Origin: Corynebacterium fournieri
Lineage (GTDB): Bacteria > Actinomycetota > Actinomycetes > Mycobacteriales > Mycobacteriaceae
DNA length: 64,000 nucleotides
Assembly (NCBI RefSeq): GCF_030408775.1
Contig: NZ_CP047210.1
Span: 1,302,001-1,366,000 of the forward strand
Direction of reading: 5' to 3'
Shown: one piece after another, positions 9,802 to 19,438 of the stretch
Layout: every line of letters begins with the position of its first letter
Numbering within the stretch: position 1 is the stretch's first letter
Position numbers and translations under genes: made by a program
The notes under the pieces: generated by a model
Told to the model about the DNA's origin: nothing
Database searches by the model: none
The model's input: only the letters and a program-made list of their open reading frames with translations

Positions 9802-10761
9802 GTGGCATCGAATGAACAGCGCGGCAAAGAAGCCCTTACCCACCTAGAGCGCGAACTTGATTCGCGCGACCGCAAGGAGAAGTCGCGCCCCTGGTCGGTG
9901 GCGGCCATCTCCGCGGCCGTGATCGCCCTGATCGGCGGCGGCATCTACTTCGCCGCCAACAACGACAGCGACGACGACCTTGCGGCCTCCGAGACCACCG
10001 CGGCCTCCGAGGAGAGCACCGAGGAGCAGGAGCCGTTCGACGCCTCCAAGTTCGAACCGGTGGCCACAAAGCGTGAACAGGCACTTCCGGCGACCGTGAA
10101 CTGCACCTACAACGAATCCGCCGAGCAGGGCGGCGAAAACGCCGGCACCCCGGAAACCGAGGGCGTGTCCACGGAAGGCACCGTCACCGTCGAGCTGGAG
10201 ACGAACCAGGGCCCGATCGGTATGGAGCTGGACCGCGCCGCATCGCCGTGCACCGTCAACGCCATCGAGTACCTGGCCGAGGAAGGCTTCTACAACGACA
10301 CTGTCTGCCACCGCCTGACCACCGGCGACGGTTTGAAGGTGCTCCAGTGCGGCGACCGCGACGGCACCGGCGCAGGCGGTCCAGGCTTCCAGTTCGCAAA
10401 CGAGCTGCCCACCGACCAGGAACTGGAGAAGATCGACCCATCCCAGATGGGCTTGCCGGAGGGCACCTCCGAAGAGGAGGTCAAGCAGGCCAAGTCCATG
10501 ATGCTGCAGCAAACCGGCCAGCCGCAGCGCTACGACCGCGGCACCATCGCAATGGCAAACGCCGGCGTGGACACCAACGGCTCGCAGTTCTTCCTCAACT
10601 ACGGCGATTCCGTACTGCCACCGCTGTACACCTATTTCGGCCACATCGACGACGAGGGCCTGGACACCCTGGACAAGATCGCCGAGCACGGTGTCGAAGG
10701 CGGCGAGCAGGACGGCGCACCGGCCGAGGAAGTCCGCATTGAAAAGGCGACGGTGAAGTAA
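9802..10761 (+). CDS. Membrane-anchored cyclophilin-type peptidyl-prolyl isomerase
   Basis: Catalyses prolyl cis/trans isomerisation outside the membrane. The 319-residue chain has a charged N-terminus, one membrane helix near residues 35-50 (VIALIGGGIYFAA), an acidic Ser/Thr/Glu-rich linker, and a cyclophilin domain from about residue 130 with the core motif NGSQFFLNY. An acidic insertion sits inside the domain. The GTG start (VASNEQRGKEAL) is chosen because GAGGTG lies 8 nt upstream; an earlier TTG has no such site. It is divergent from the MBL hydrolase gene. Confidence 0.9.
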   Translation: MASNEQRGKEALTHLERELDSRDRKEKSRPWSVAAISAAVIALIGGGIYFAANNDSDDDLAASETTAASEESTEEQEPFDASKFEPVATKREQALPATVNCTYNESAEQGGENAGTPETEGVSTEGTVTVELETNQGPIGMELDRAASPCTVNAIEYLAEEGFYNDTVCHRLTTGDGLKVLQCGDRDGTGAGGPGFQFANELPTDQELEKIDPSQMGLPEGTSEEEVKQAKSMMLQQTGQPQRYDRGTIAMANAGVDTNGSQFFLNYGDSVLPPLYTYFGHIDDEGLDTLDKIAEHGVEGGEQDGAPAEEVRIEKATVK

Positions 10762-10890
10762 CACCCGGGACGCCGCAGGCAACATAGATCTGAGAATCAA
10801 CGCAGAGTCTGCTGCACTGGGTAGCGCTGCCCCCGGCCACCCGTTAGCATTCCCAAAAGCAATCACATTTCAACGAGTGAGGAAACACCC

Positions 10891-11175
10891 ATGAAGCTTC
10901 GTACCAGTCTCGCCGCAGCCGCAACTGCCACCGCCGTGATGGTCTCCGGTGCCGCAGCTGCCGATGCCGCTCCGACGGTCAACGACACCGCCGAGAGCAA
11001 GTCCACCGAGTCTGAGAAGACCACCAAGGACGGGCTGAGCTCCTCTGCGGGTGAAGAGGGTTCCTCCATCGAGGATCTGAGCCCCGAAGAGATCAAGAGC
11101 TGGATCGCCGTGATCACCACGGTTGTCGGTCTGCTCACTCAGATCCTGTCTGTCGCGTCCAAGTTCTCGCGCTAG
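10891..11175 (+). CDS. Small secreted protein of unknown function
   Basis: A 94-residue protein with GAGG 9 nt before the ATG. A signal peptide (MKLRTSLAAAATATAVMVSG, cleavage near AAADA-A) leads to a Ser/Thr/Glu/Lys-rich low-complexity middle. The C-terminal stretch SPEEIKSWIAVITTVVGLL is probably an amphipathic or membrane-active helix ending in basic KFSR. I do not recognise a family. The shape, short, exported and with a C-terminal helix, recalls corynebacterial cell-wall pore or surface peptides, but PorA/PorH lack signal peptides. The composite repeat begins 6 nt after its stop. Confidence 0.7.
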   Translation: MKLRTSLAAAATATAVMVSGAAAADAAPTVNDTAESKSTESEKTTKDGLSSSAGEEGSSIEDLSPEEIKSWIAVITTVVGLLTQILSVASKFSR

Positions 11176-11181
11176 CGCTTA

Positions 11182-11247
11182 TTCAGCCCCGCTGGAACAC
11201 AGTTTCAGCCCCGCTGGAACACAGTTTCAGCCCCGCTGGAACACAGA
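11182..11247 (+). repeat. Three tandem copies of a 22-bp repeat
   Basis: The unit TTCAGCCCCGCTGGAACACA plus GT occurs three times back to back at 11182, 11204 and 11226; only the last base of the third copy differs. There are no spacers. The third copy overlaps the left arm of the palindrome by four bases. Confidence 0.97.
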
Positions 11248-11315
11248 ACCGGCTACCTGCAACCGGCTACCCCTGCGAAAACGCAGCGGTAGCCGGTTGC
11301 AGGTAGCCGGTTCTG
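11244..11315. repeat. Near-perfect palindrome, 34-bp arms, 4-nt loop
   Basis: Arms 11244-11277 and 11282-11315 pair with a single mismatch (11272 against 11287) around an AAAA loop. Each arm holds two copies of AACCGGCTACC, so the element has two direct and two inverted copies. It is far larger than an ordinary terminator and has no T-tract. A REP/BIME-like element, MITE remnant or protein-binding site are all possible. Confidence 0.95.
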
Positions 11316-11345
11316 GCCCATTCGGGCCCCGGATCACACGCACAA

Positions 11346-11379
11346 GGCCGCCGCTCCCCTCCTCCGGGAAGCGGCGGCC
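11346..11379 (-). terminator. Hairpin downstream of the 5'-nucleotidase gene
   Basis: Ten-bp perfect arms GGCCGCCGCT / AGCGGCGGCC enclose a 14-nt loop. The minus-strand stem is followed only by TTGTG, so termination may be weak. Confidence 0.5.
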
Positions 11380-11408
11380 TGGTGTCGTTCGGGCGCGCCC
11401 GCGCGGTT

Positions 11409-13499
11409 CTACTTGTTGTTGAGCATCGCGATCGGACCCAGCACCGAGTCGATCGGGAATGCAAGGGCCAGCGGCAGGATCAGTGCCAGGACTGCCGCGA
11501 TCAGGCCGATGATGACGCCGACGGGAGCGTCGGACGAGGAGGACGCAGAATCCTTGTCGGTGTCGGCCGGGGTTTCCTCCGTCTGCTTCTCGGCAGCGGC
11601 CACGCTCACCGGCAGGGTGACAACCGTGCCGGCGTCGGTGGTGACCTCGAGAGTCTGCTCGCCTGCAACGTCCGCCGGGATCTCCAGCTCGACGGTCGCG
11701 CGGCCCTGCTCGCCCAAGCCAGCGTCAGCGTCGGTCACTGCGTTGTCCACGTCTGCGGAGGCGGTCGCATCGCCCAGCTTGACGGTGGCGGTCTTGGCCT
11801 GCGGCTCACCGGCGGACGAGTAGCTCAGGGAGGTCAGCTCGATGGTGTTCTTCTCGCCGGCTTTGAGTCCACCCTCCGGCAGGACCACGCCGACGTCCTT
11901 CTGCCCCTTGCGCACCTTCGCCGCGTCGGACTGGAGGTAGTCCACGAACGCCTGCAGGTCGTTGTAGCCGACGGTGTTGCGGTCGCTCACCTTTTCAGCA
12001 TCGATGAAGTCGTCGCCGCCGTCGAAGAGGAAGGACGACGCCGCGACGCGGTACTTCTTGTCCATCTCCAGCGGCTTGCCGTCGATGGTGATGGCGGAGA
12101 CCTTCTCGCCGCGCGGGGCGTCCGGGTTGTAAGTGTAGGAGACGTTGTCGGACAGGCCCATATCCAGGCGGGGACGGCCGGACTTCGCAGCCTGCTCCTC
12201 GGTCTGCCACTGGTTCTCCAGCGCCTCCTTGATGGCCGAACCGGTCAGCGTTGCCACGTCGATGCTGTTGCCGAACGGCTGGACGCTGAATGCCTGCTTG
12301 TAGGAGACGTCGCCGGTGAGCAGATCGTCGCGCACGCCACCTGCGTTCATCACACCGAGGTCGATCTCCTCGTCGAGGAACTTCTCCAGCGCAACCAGAG
12401 CGGATTCGGCGAGCATGTTGTTCGCGGTGGACTCGGTGCCGCGGTTGGTGCCCGGCTCGGCGCCAGGGTTGGAGCCGCGCTTGAAGTCGGCGTCGACGTT
12501 GGCCACAACCTTCGCGCCCAGCTCGTCGGCCTTCGACTTCGCCTCCTGGACAATGGCGGCGACGTCCTCGTCCGGGGTGATGTTCAGCTTTTCCAGGTCG
12601 GTTGCGTCGAGCTGCTCGGCCGAGCGGGAAACGATCTTCTTGTCCGCCTTGTCGTAGGTGAACGTCAGGTCGGTGACGACCTTGCCGTACTCGTAGGACT
12701 GGAAGTACGGAACCGCGGCGTCGAGGTTCATGTCCTGGATGTGAGAGTCGCCGCCGAAGATGAAGTCGACGTAGTTTGCGTCGAGCTTCTCGGAGGCCTC
12801 CTTGGCGGGATCGTGGATCAGGGCGATGACGACGTCTGCTTCGCCGTTGTCCTTGATCTTCTTCGCTTCCTCGTTGACCTGCAGGGCGGAATCCTTGATG
12901 TCGAGGCCCTTGACGTTTGCCGGGTTGGACTTGGCCACAGTCAGGTTGGAGGTGGTGCCGACAAGTGCGACCTTGACGCCGTCCCTTTCCACGACGGTGT
13001 ACGGCTTGACCTCGCGGGTGCCGTCCGTCTTGAAGATGTTGGCGCCGAGCTGCTTGTCGTTGGTGCCCGGAACAATCCGGTCGATCAGGTCCGCGTAGCC
13101 CTTGTCGAACTCGTGGTTGCCCACTGCGGTGCCGTCGGTGCCGATGGCGTTGACGAAGTCCATGGTGTACTTGTCGTCGGAGATCGCGGAGACGAACGCG
13201 GAGCCACCCTGGTTGTCGCCGGAGTTGGTGACGATGGTGTTGGGATTGTGGGAGCGGATGTAGTTGATGATGCCGGCAATGTTGGCGGCACCCATCTCGC
13301 TGCGGCTCGCCTTAATCTCGCCCGTTTCCTTGTCCCGCTGGATGTTCTCCTCCAGGCGGCCGTGGAAGTCGGTGATGTTGGCGACGTTGATGGTGACCTG
13401 GTCTGCCTCTGCAGCCGCGGCGAAGGGCGCGGCGGTGAGCACGACCGCAGTCGAGGTGGTGGCGGCGATCAAGGCGCCGGCGCGGCGGATATCAAACAC
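11409..13499 (-). CDS. Secreted, C-terminally anchored 5'-nucleotidase / UshA-family metallophosphatase
   Basis: Hydrolyses extracellular nucleotides or other phosphoesters. The 696-residue protein has a signal peptide ending AAPFAAAAEA and a calcineurin-type metallophosphatase domain with DFHG, GDNQGG, GNHEFD and GGDSH motifs. A 5'-nucleotidase C-terminal domain follows (GNSIDVATLTGS; FLFDGGDDF), then an Ig-like region, a Ser/Thr/Asp linker and a final membrane helix (VGVIIGLIAAVLALILPLAL). No LPXTG is present, so it is probably membrane-held. The GTG start has GAGGAG 5 nt upstream. Confidence 0.9.
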   Translation of the reverse strand: MFDIRRAGALIAATTSTAVVLTAAPFAAAAEADQVTINVANITDFHGRLEENIQRDKETGEIKASRSEMGAANIAGIINYIRSHNPNTIVTNSGDNQGGSAFVSAISDDKYTMDFVNAIGTDGTAVGNHEFDKGYADLIDRIVPGTNDKQLGANIFKTDGTREVKPYTVVERDGVKVALVGTTSNLTVAKSNPANVKGLDIKDSALQVNEEAKKIKDNGEADVVIALIHDPAKEASEKLDANYVDFIFGGDSHIQDMNLDAAVPYFQSYEYGKVVTDLTFTYDKADKKIVSRSAEQLDATDLEKLNITPDEDVAAIVQEAKSKADELGAKVVANVDADFKRGSNPGAEPGTNRGTESTANNMLAESALVALEKFLDEEIDLGVMNAGGVRDDLLTGDVSYKQAFSVQPFGNSIDVATLTGSAIKEALENQWQTEEQAAKSGRPRLDMGLSDNVSYTYNPDAPRGEKVSAITIDGKPLEMDKKYRVAASSFLFDGGDDFIDAEKVSDRNTVGYNDLQAFVDYLQSDAAKVRKGQKDVGVVLPEGGLKAGEKNTIELTSLSYSSAGEPQAKTATVKLGDATASADVDNAVTDADAGLGEQGRATVELEIPADVAGEQTLEVTTDAGTVVTLPVSVAAAEKQTEETPADTDKDSASSSSDAPVGVIIGLIAAVLALILPLALAFPIDSVLGPIAMLNNK

Positions 13500-13687
13500 G
13501 GGGACTCCTCGAGTTCGGGGGCGGATTGGTTCCTTCCCTTGTAACCCGAAATCCGCATTGTTGCAGCCCAATTGCCCCAAGCACCGGCGCGGTTGCTGGG
13601 CAAATAACCCCCCGTGCACCAAGATTTCACCTGGAGGAAACCTTAAGTCTTGCTCGGATGCGTTTGGGAGGACCCTTTGGAGCGTCG

Positions 13688-15964
13688 TTAAGCAGTCACG
13701 CGGTAGACGTCGAAAACACCCTCGATGTTGCGGATCTGGTTCATGATGGAGCCGAGCTGCTTGATGTCGGAGACCTCGATGGTCAGCCGGATGGTGGCGA
13801 TGCGGTCGTCGCCCGCCTGCGAGGACATGGCCAGGATCGGCAGCTTCGACTCGGACAACACCCCAGTGGTCTCCGTGAGCAGGCCGTTGCGGTCCAGGGC
13901 TTCGAGCTGGATAGTCGCGCGCGAGGAGCTTTGCGACGACCTCTGGTTCGCCCACTCCACCTGAACCAAACGCTCCGTCTCATCTTTGAGCTTGTTCGCG
14001 TTCGTGCAGTCCGTGCGGTGGACGGAAACTCCTCCGCCGCGGGTGACAAAGCCGAAAATGGCGTCGCCGGGCACCGGCTGGCAGCACTTCGCCAACTTGG
14101 CCATCACATCCGGGCTGCCCTCGACGAGGATGCCCGGGCCGTCGCTGGAGGCTTGCGGGCGCACCAGCGCGGACATCGGAGTGCGTGCGGTGAGCACATC
14201 GACGGCGTCGTCGTCGCCGCCGAACATATCCATGAGCAGGTGCGCAACGTGCTGGGAGGACACGTTGCCCGCACCGATGGCCGTGTAGAGCGCGTCGACG
14301 TCCTGGTAGTGCAAGCGCGTGGCCACTTGGCGCATGGACTCGTTGGTGAACAGCCTGTGCAAGGGCAACCCGCCGCGCTGCACCTCCGCGGCCAGCGCGT
14401 CGCGGCCCGCCTCCAGCTGCTCCTCGCGGCGCTCCTTGGCAAACCACTGGCGGATCTTCGCCTTCGCCCGCGGGGAGACGACAAAGTCCTGCCAGTCCCG
14501 CGAAGGCCCGGCGTTTTGGTCCTTGGAGGTGAAAATCTCCACCCGGTCGCCGGATTTCAGCTCAGTTTCGAGCGTGACCAGCTTGCCGTTGACCTTCGCG
14601 CCGATGCAGCGGTGGCCGACCTCGGTGTGCACGGCGTAGGCGAAGTCCACCGGGGTGGAACCGGCGGGCAGATCCACCACGTCGCCCTTCGGGGTGAAGG
14701 CGAAGATTTGCTGGCTGGTCAGGTCGTAGCGCAACGAGTCTAGGAACTCGTTCGGGTCCGCCGCCTCTTTCTGCCAGTCCAGCAGCTGGCGCATCCACGC
14801 CATCTGGTCCACTTCAGACTGGTCGCCCTTGTGGGAGCCCTTGGTCTCCTTGTAGCGCCAGTGCGCAGCCACGCCGAACTCCGCGTTGTAGTGCATCTCG
14901 TGGGTGCGCACCTGCACCTCCAGCGGGCGGCCCGTCGGCGTCATCACCGTGGTGTGCAGCGACTGGTACACGCCGAAGCGGGGCTTGGACACGTAGTCCT
15001 TGAACCGGCCCGGCATCACCGAGTACAACGAGTGGACCACGCCGATGGCTGCATAGCAGTCGTTGACCGTGTCCACGAGGACGCGGATGCCCACAAGGTC
15101 GAAGATCTCGTTGAAGTCGTGACCGCGCACCGCCATCTTCTGATAGATGGACCAATAGTGCTTCGGCCGCCCCATCACCTCGGACTCGATGCCGTTGGCG
15201 GCGAGCTCACGTTTCAGTGTCTCCGTGATCTCCCGTAGCGCCCGATCACGTGAGGGTGCGTGGTCGGCCACCATGCGCACGATTTCCTCGTACTTCTTCG
15301 GCTGCAAAATGGCGAAAGCGAGATCCTCCAGCTCCCACTTCACGCTCGCCATGCCCAGGCGGTGCGCGAGCGGAGCGATGACGTCGAGCGTCTCCTTCGC
15401 TTTCTTCGCCTGTTTTTCCGGCGGCAAGAACCGCATCGTGCGCATGTTGTGCAGGCGGTCCGCCACCTTGATCACCAACACGCGAGGGTCTTCGGCCATC
15501 GCCACGATCATCTTGCGGATCGTCTCCGCCTCCGCGGCGGCCCCGAGCGCCACCTTGTCCAGCTTGGTCACGCCGTTGACGAGCTTGGCCACCTCCGGGC
15601 CGAAGTCGCGGGTGAGGTCGTCGAGCGAGTAGTCGGTGTCTTCCACCGTGTCGTGCAGCAGCGCCGCCACCAGCGTGGTGGTGTCCATGCCGATCTCGGC
15701 GCAGATCGTGGCAACCGCCAACGGGTGGGTGATGTACGGATCTCCCGATTTGCGGTAGACGCCCTCGTGGAGCCGCTCCGCCGTGGAGTAGGCGCGGTCC
15801 AGCAGCTCCGCATCGGCCTTCGGGTGGAACTTGCGGTGCAGCGACAGCAGCGGGTCGAGCACCGGGTTGATTTTGGAGCGGCTGTTGCCCGTCAGCGACC
15901 GCGCCAAGCGCGCAGACATGCTGCGCACAGAGGGCCCCGTTCGCTTCACCGGCTTGTCGGTCAT
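13688..15964 (-). CDS. rel: Bifunctional (p)ppGpp synthetase/hydrolase
   Basis: Makes and degrades the stringent-response alarmone in the cytoplasm. The 758-residue long RSH has an HD hydrolase domain ([11 protein letters not shown] with H104-D105; DRLHNMRTM), a synthetase domain (YQSLHT), TGS, helical and C-terminal ACT domains ([12 protein letters not shown]). The synthetase reads RFKD (~residue 318), the form typical of bifunctional rather than synthesis-only enzymes. GGAGG lies 6 nt before the ATG. The order secD-secF-SBP-apt-rel is conserved in actinobacteria. Confidence 0.97.
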   Translation of the reverse strand: MTDKPVKRTGPSVRSMSARLARSLTGNSRSKINPVLDPLLSLHRKFHPKADAELLDRAYSTAERLHEGVYRKSGDPYITHPLAVATICAEIGMDTTTLVAALLHDTVEDTDYSLDDLTRDFGPEVAKLVNGVTKLDKVALGAAAEAETIRKMIVAMAEDPRVLVIKVADRLHNMRTMRFLPPEKQAKKAKETLDVIAPLAHRLGMASVKWELEDLAFAILQPKKYEEIVRMVADHAPSRDRALREITETLKRELAANGIESEVMGRPKHYWSIYQKMAVRGHDFNEIFDLVGIRVLVDTVNDCYAAIGVVHSLYSVMPGRFKDYVSKPRFGVYQSLHTTVMTPTGRPLEVQVRTHEMHYNAEFGVAAHWRYKETKGSHKGDQSEVDQMAWMRQLLDWQKEAADPNEFLDSLRYDLTSQQIFAFTPKGDVVDLPAGSTPVDFAYAVHTEVGHRCIGAKVNGKLVTLETELKSGDRVEIFTSKDQNAGPSRDWQDFVVSPRAKAKIRQWFAKERREEQLEAGRDALAAEVQRGGLPLHRLFTNESMRQVATRLHYQDVDALYTAIGAGNVSSQHVAHLLMDMFGGDDDAVDVLTARTPMSALVRPQASSDGPGILVEGSPDVMAKLAKCCQPVPGDAIFGFVTRGGGVSVHRTDCTNANKLKDETERLVQVEWANQRSSQSSSRATIQLEALDRNGLLTETTGVLSESKLPILAMSSQAGDDRIATIRLTIEVSDIKQLGSIMNQIRNIEGVFDVYRVTA

Positions 15965-16015
15965 CTCCAGCCTCCGATCACGACGGGAACTTCTCTCGCT
16001 GTTAAGACTGCAATC

Positions 16016-16591
16016 CTACGCTGCGTCCGGGGCCTCTTCGCCGAGAACTACCAGCGGAGCGTCGCCAAGCTTCTCGCGCCCGCCGAGGCCCGGCACCTCC
16101 AGCACAACTACGTAGCCCGCGACGGTGCCGCCGACGCGCTCGATCAGGTCGTGGGCTGCACGAAGGGTGCCGCCAGTGGCGAGGACGTCGTCGACCAGCA
16201 CGATGTTCTTGCCGGCGATGTCCATGCCATCTGCCGGGATCTCCAGTGCCGCGGAGCTGTACTCGGTGGTGTACTCCTGAGTCACCACCGGCGGCGGAAG
16301 CTTGCCCTTTTTGCGGATGGCCAAGATACCGGTGCCCAACTCGTAGGCGACGGCGGAGCCGAGCAAAAAGCCACGAGCGTCCAGGCCGCCGACCAGGTCG
16401 GCACCAAGCCTGCGGCTGGCGGAGGCCATCTCTGCGATCACGATGTTCAGCGCGGCCGGATCCGCCAGCACCGGAGTGAGGTCTTCGAATAGCACCCCCT
16501 CTTCCGGGAAGTCCTGCACCTGGCGGATCTTGTCCTTCAGTGCGTCGCGGGCGGTGGCGTAGCGGTTGCCGTCGATAGGTGTGGGGGCCAT
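16016..16591 (-). CDS. apt: Adenine phosphoribosyltransferase
   Basis: Salvages adenine to AMP using PRPP. The 191-residue protein carries the PRPP-binding motif [13 protein letters not shown], plus ARGFLLG and [13 protein letters not shown] typical of Apt. The ATG start has AGGAG ten bases upstream; the long upstream extension of the frame overlaps the lipoprotein gene and is not coding. It lies 16 nt after the lipoprotein stop and 51 nt before rel. Confidence 0.95.
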   Translation of the reverse strand: MAPTPIDGNRYATARDALKDKIRQVQDFPEEGVLFEDLTPVLADPAALNIVIAEMASASRRLGADLVGGLDARGFLLGSAVAYELGTGILAIRKKGKLPPPVVTQEYTTEYSSAALEIPADGMDIAGKNIVLVDDVLATGGTLRAAHDLIERVGGTVAGYVVVLEVPGLGGREKLGDAPLVVLGEEAPDAA

Positions 16592-16607
16592 GTGTTGGAT
16601 TCTCCTG

Positions 16608-18227
16608 TTACTTCTCGGCCGGGGTTGTGGTTGAGTGCAGCTGCCACCGGTCCATGTTCCAGCCGATGCCGGCAAGACCTGTGTATGGCACCACGTTACG
16701 CACCTCGCTGTCCACAGCGAAGGTACGGGGCTGCGCGGCCAGCGGAATCGAGGACAACTCGTCCCACAGATAGCCCTCTTGGGCGCGCAGCGCACCCAGC
16801 TCCTGGGCGCGGTTGTTTGCAGAGGGGTATTCGCGCATCGGGTCGCCGGCGCGCAAAATCACGTCCGCGCTGCCTTCCGTCCACGTCTCGTTGCCCCATT
16901 CGTCGTATTCCGCCCGCGGCAAGTCCGCGAGCGTCTTGCCGCCCTCCGTGACGTCGCGGACCGTGATGCCGGCCGGCTCGCAGGAGCGACGGATGGATTC
17001 GACCATCGCGGCAAAGCGCGTGTCCGGGTACGGATACCCGATGCGCACCTCGGTGCCCGCCAGCGCGGAAGCCGCGTCGATGTCGACGGCGAGGTGCGGC
17101 TCCGCCACGTCAACCACGCGCTGCGCCAGCGGGTCGGTGTGACGCAGCACGTGCAGCGGCGCAACCGGCACGTCCACGCCCGCGACATCGCTGGAGGCCT
17201 TTGCGACGGCCTTCGGGTCCACGCACTTGGCAAGCGCTTGGCGGTTTTCCGGGGTGGCCCACATGCCAACCTCCGGAAACCGCAGCGCTTCGGTGAGCTC
17301 ACCGACGGAGGTCTGCACATCCAAACGGTTGCCTTCGGCGTTGACGTCGTGCCAGGCGGGATCAGTCTCGCGCAGATCGCCGATGCGCAGTGCCTGCGCC
17401 GCGGCCAACTCCCCAGAATCGGCGGAGCCGGGCCACACCACCATCTCGGCGGTCTGCGGGGCATCGCCGTAGTAGTGCTCGTTGGCCACAAGCGTGACTT
17501 CCCCGCGCTCCCCGACCTCGGAGATCTTGTACGGGCCGAAGGACACCTGCAGCTCGGGGTCGAACTCTGCGAGGTTGAAGCCGTTGCGCCACACATCCGC
17601 CACCGGCTTCAAGCGGGAGAAGTCGTCGGACCGGAGGTCGTCGTCAAGCTCCTCGACGCTCTTGCCCAGCTTGGACGCGACCGCGTGGGCGGGCAGCACC
17701 GTGCCAGCTTCGAACAGGCCGCGCCAACGCGCGCCGCGCTTCTCCTTGAAGGTGAGGGTGAATTCCTTCGACCCGGGCGTGCACGACAGCTCCTCGGTGT
17801 CGTCGAACAGCGGCATGTGCGAGCCGAAGATTCCGGGGTACTGCCCGGCGGTGAAGGTCAAGAGATAATCCGAACAAGTCACGGGAGTGCCGTCCGAAAA
17901 TACCGCCTCGTCCGAGAGCGTGTAGATCACCTTGCGCTGATCGCTCGGCAGCACCTGGGTCGTGACCAAGTCGGTGTTCGGGATCATCTGCCCGCTCGGC
18001 CCCGGCACGTACACGCCCGGGTATAGGCGCACGGACAGCACCTCAGCCAAATCCGTTGCTCCCTCGAGCGTGCCGGCGTTGGTCGAGCGCAGATCGCTCA
18101 GGACCTGGTAGCCGAACAGCTTTTTCGTTTCCTCGCCGGTGTCCTCCTCGGGCTCGCATGCGGAAAGGGACACGCAGCTTACCGCCACGGTCAATGCCGC
18201 GACGGCTCGTGTGAAACGTCCTGCCAT
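16608..18227 (-). CDS. Peptide ABC transporter-type substrate-binding lipoprotein (DciAE-like, orphan)
   Basis: A family 5 (OppA/DppA-like) extracellular solute-binding protein of 539 residues. The signal peptide [13 protein letters not shown] ends in lipobox LSAC, so the mature protein is lipid-anchored outside the membrane. No permease or ATPase genes are nearby. Its position between secF and apt is conserved in corynebacteria and mycobacteria, which hints at a role not limited to peptide import. A GTG five codons upstream (18242), directly after the secF stop, is an alternative start. Confidence 0.88.
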   Translation of the reverse strand: MAGRFTRAVAALTVAVSCVSLSACEPEEDTGEETKKLFGYQVLSDLRSTNAGTLEGATDLAEVLSVRLYPGVYVPGPSGQMIPNTDLVTTQVLPSDQRKVIYTLSDEAVFSDGTPVTCSDYLLTFTAGQYPGIFGSHMPLFDDTEELSCTPGSKEFTLTFKEKRGARWRGLFEAGTVLPAHAVASKLGKSVEELDDDLRSDDFSRLKPVADVWRNGFNLAEFDPELQVSFGPYKISEVGERGEVTLVANEHYYGDAPQTAEMVVWPGSADSGELAAAQALRIGDLRETDPAWHDVNAEGNRLDVQTSVGELTEALRFPEVGMWATPENRQALAKCVDPKAVAKASSDVAGVDVPVAPLHVLRHTDPLAQRVVDVAEPHLAVDIDAASALAGTEVRIGYPYPDTRFAAMVESIRRSCEPAGITVRDVTEGGKTLADLPRAEYDEWGNETWTEGSADVILRAGDPMREYPSANNRAQELGALRAQEGYLWDELSSIPLAAQPRTFAVDSEVRNVVPYTGLAGIGWNMDRWQLHSTTTPAEK

Positions 18228-18242
18228 CGTCTGCGCCGCCAC

Positions 18243-19436
18243 CTATCGACTCGTCGGACGCCAAGTGGTGGAGCCAGTGGTGCCCTCGGCGTCGCTGCCA
18301 GGGCGGCGCATCGGGGTAGCCACCTGGCGCTTTTCCTGCACAACCTCTTCGGGCGCCTCATCCACCTCGACGCCGGTGGCGCGGGCGCGGTAGCGCTCCA
18401 CCTCAGCGTTGTGGTCCTTGTACTTCTTCTTCCGGTTAACCAGGCTGACCAGCAGCGGCGTGGCCAGGAACAGGGAGGAGAAGATGCCCTCGATGACGCC
18501 AATGAGCTGAATCAGGGCCAGGTCGCGCAACGTGCCCACGCCGAGCATCCACACGGCAACGACCATCAGCGCCACAATCGGCAGCGCGGAGATGACGGAC
18601 GTGGAAATCGAGCGCATGACGGTCTGGTTCACCGCCAGGTTCGCCTCCTCCGCGTAGGTGGAGCGGCGGGAATCAAGCACGCCGGAGGTGTTCTCGCGCA
18701 CCTTGTCAAACACGATCACCGTGTCGTACAGCGAGAACGTGAGCACTGTGAGCAAACCGATGATCATCGCGGGGGTGACCTCGAGGCCGAACAGCGCGTA
18801 GATGCCCGCGATCAGCACGGCATCCACGATCAGCGCGGCCATGGCCGCTGCCGCCATCTCGCGCTGCAGGCGCACAGCGACGTAGACCGCTGCGGCGACC
18901 AAAAAGACCGCCATGGCCAACAGCATGCGGTTGGTGATGGTGGAGCCCCAGGACTCGGAGACCGTGGAGTCGCCGATCGCGTCTGCGCTGGGCTCGCCGT
19001 TGTAGTCCTCGATCTGGTACTCGTCGAAGATGGCCTGACGGGCCGCGTCGATCTGCTCCTGGGACAGGTGCTCGGAGTTGATCTCCAGCATGCGGGTGTC
19101 GCCCGAGCCCACAATCTGGGTCATCTCGGGAGTCACACCGGTGGCGTCGACGAACGTCTCTTCCACCTGCTCGGCCACCAGCTCGCCGGCGGGCATGGTC
19201 ATCTTGGTGCCGCCCTCGAAGTCGATGCCCATGTTGAACCCGCGCAGCAGCATCGCCAGAAGCGAGATCACAACCAACGCGAGCGTGATGCCGTACCAAA
19301 GTTTGCGGCGGCCGACGAAGTCGATGGCGCCGGAGCCGTCGTACAGGGTCTCTGCGGAACGCTTCGCCTTGACGGGAGCTGCGGTGTTCACAGCTTCAGC
19401 CGAGGTGTGTGTGGCAGTTGCCTTCGTGCTCGACAT
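18243..19436 (-). CDS. secF: Protein translocase subunit SecF
   Basis: Inner-membrane partner of SecD that uses the proton gradient to assist late stages of Sec export. The 397-residue protein has SecD/F signature features: first membrane helix (LWYGITLALVVISLL), the periplasmic motif FEGGTK, and five more helices in the second half, including SLYDTVIVFDKVREN. The basic C-terminal tail is long. GAGGAG 8 nt before the ATG overlaps the last codons of secD, implying translational coupling. Confidence 0.96.
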   Translation of the reverse strand: MSSTKATATHTSAEAVNTAAPVKAKRSAETLYDGSGAIDFVGRRKLWYGITLALVVISLLAMLLRGFNMGIDFEGGTKMTMPAGELVAEQVEETFVDATGVTPEMTQIVGSGDTRMLEINSEHLSQEQIDAARQAIFDEYQIEDYNGEPSADAIGDSTVSESWGSTITNRMLLAMAVFLVAAAVYVAVRLQREMAAAAMAALIVDAVLIAGIYALFGLEVTPAMIIGLLTVLTFSLYDTVIVFDKVRENTSGVLDSRRSTYAEEANLAVNQTVMRSISTSVISALPIVALMVVAVWMLGVGTLRDLALIQLIGVIEGIFSSLFLATPLLVSLVNRKKKYKDHNAEVERYRARATGVEVDEAPEEVVQEKRQVATPMRRPGSDAEGTTGSTTWRPTSR

Positions 19437-19438
19437 GT

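Noticed and set aside
11182-11247. Possible CRISPR array
   Set aside because: The 22-bp copies abut with no spacers and there are no cas genes.
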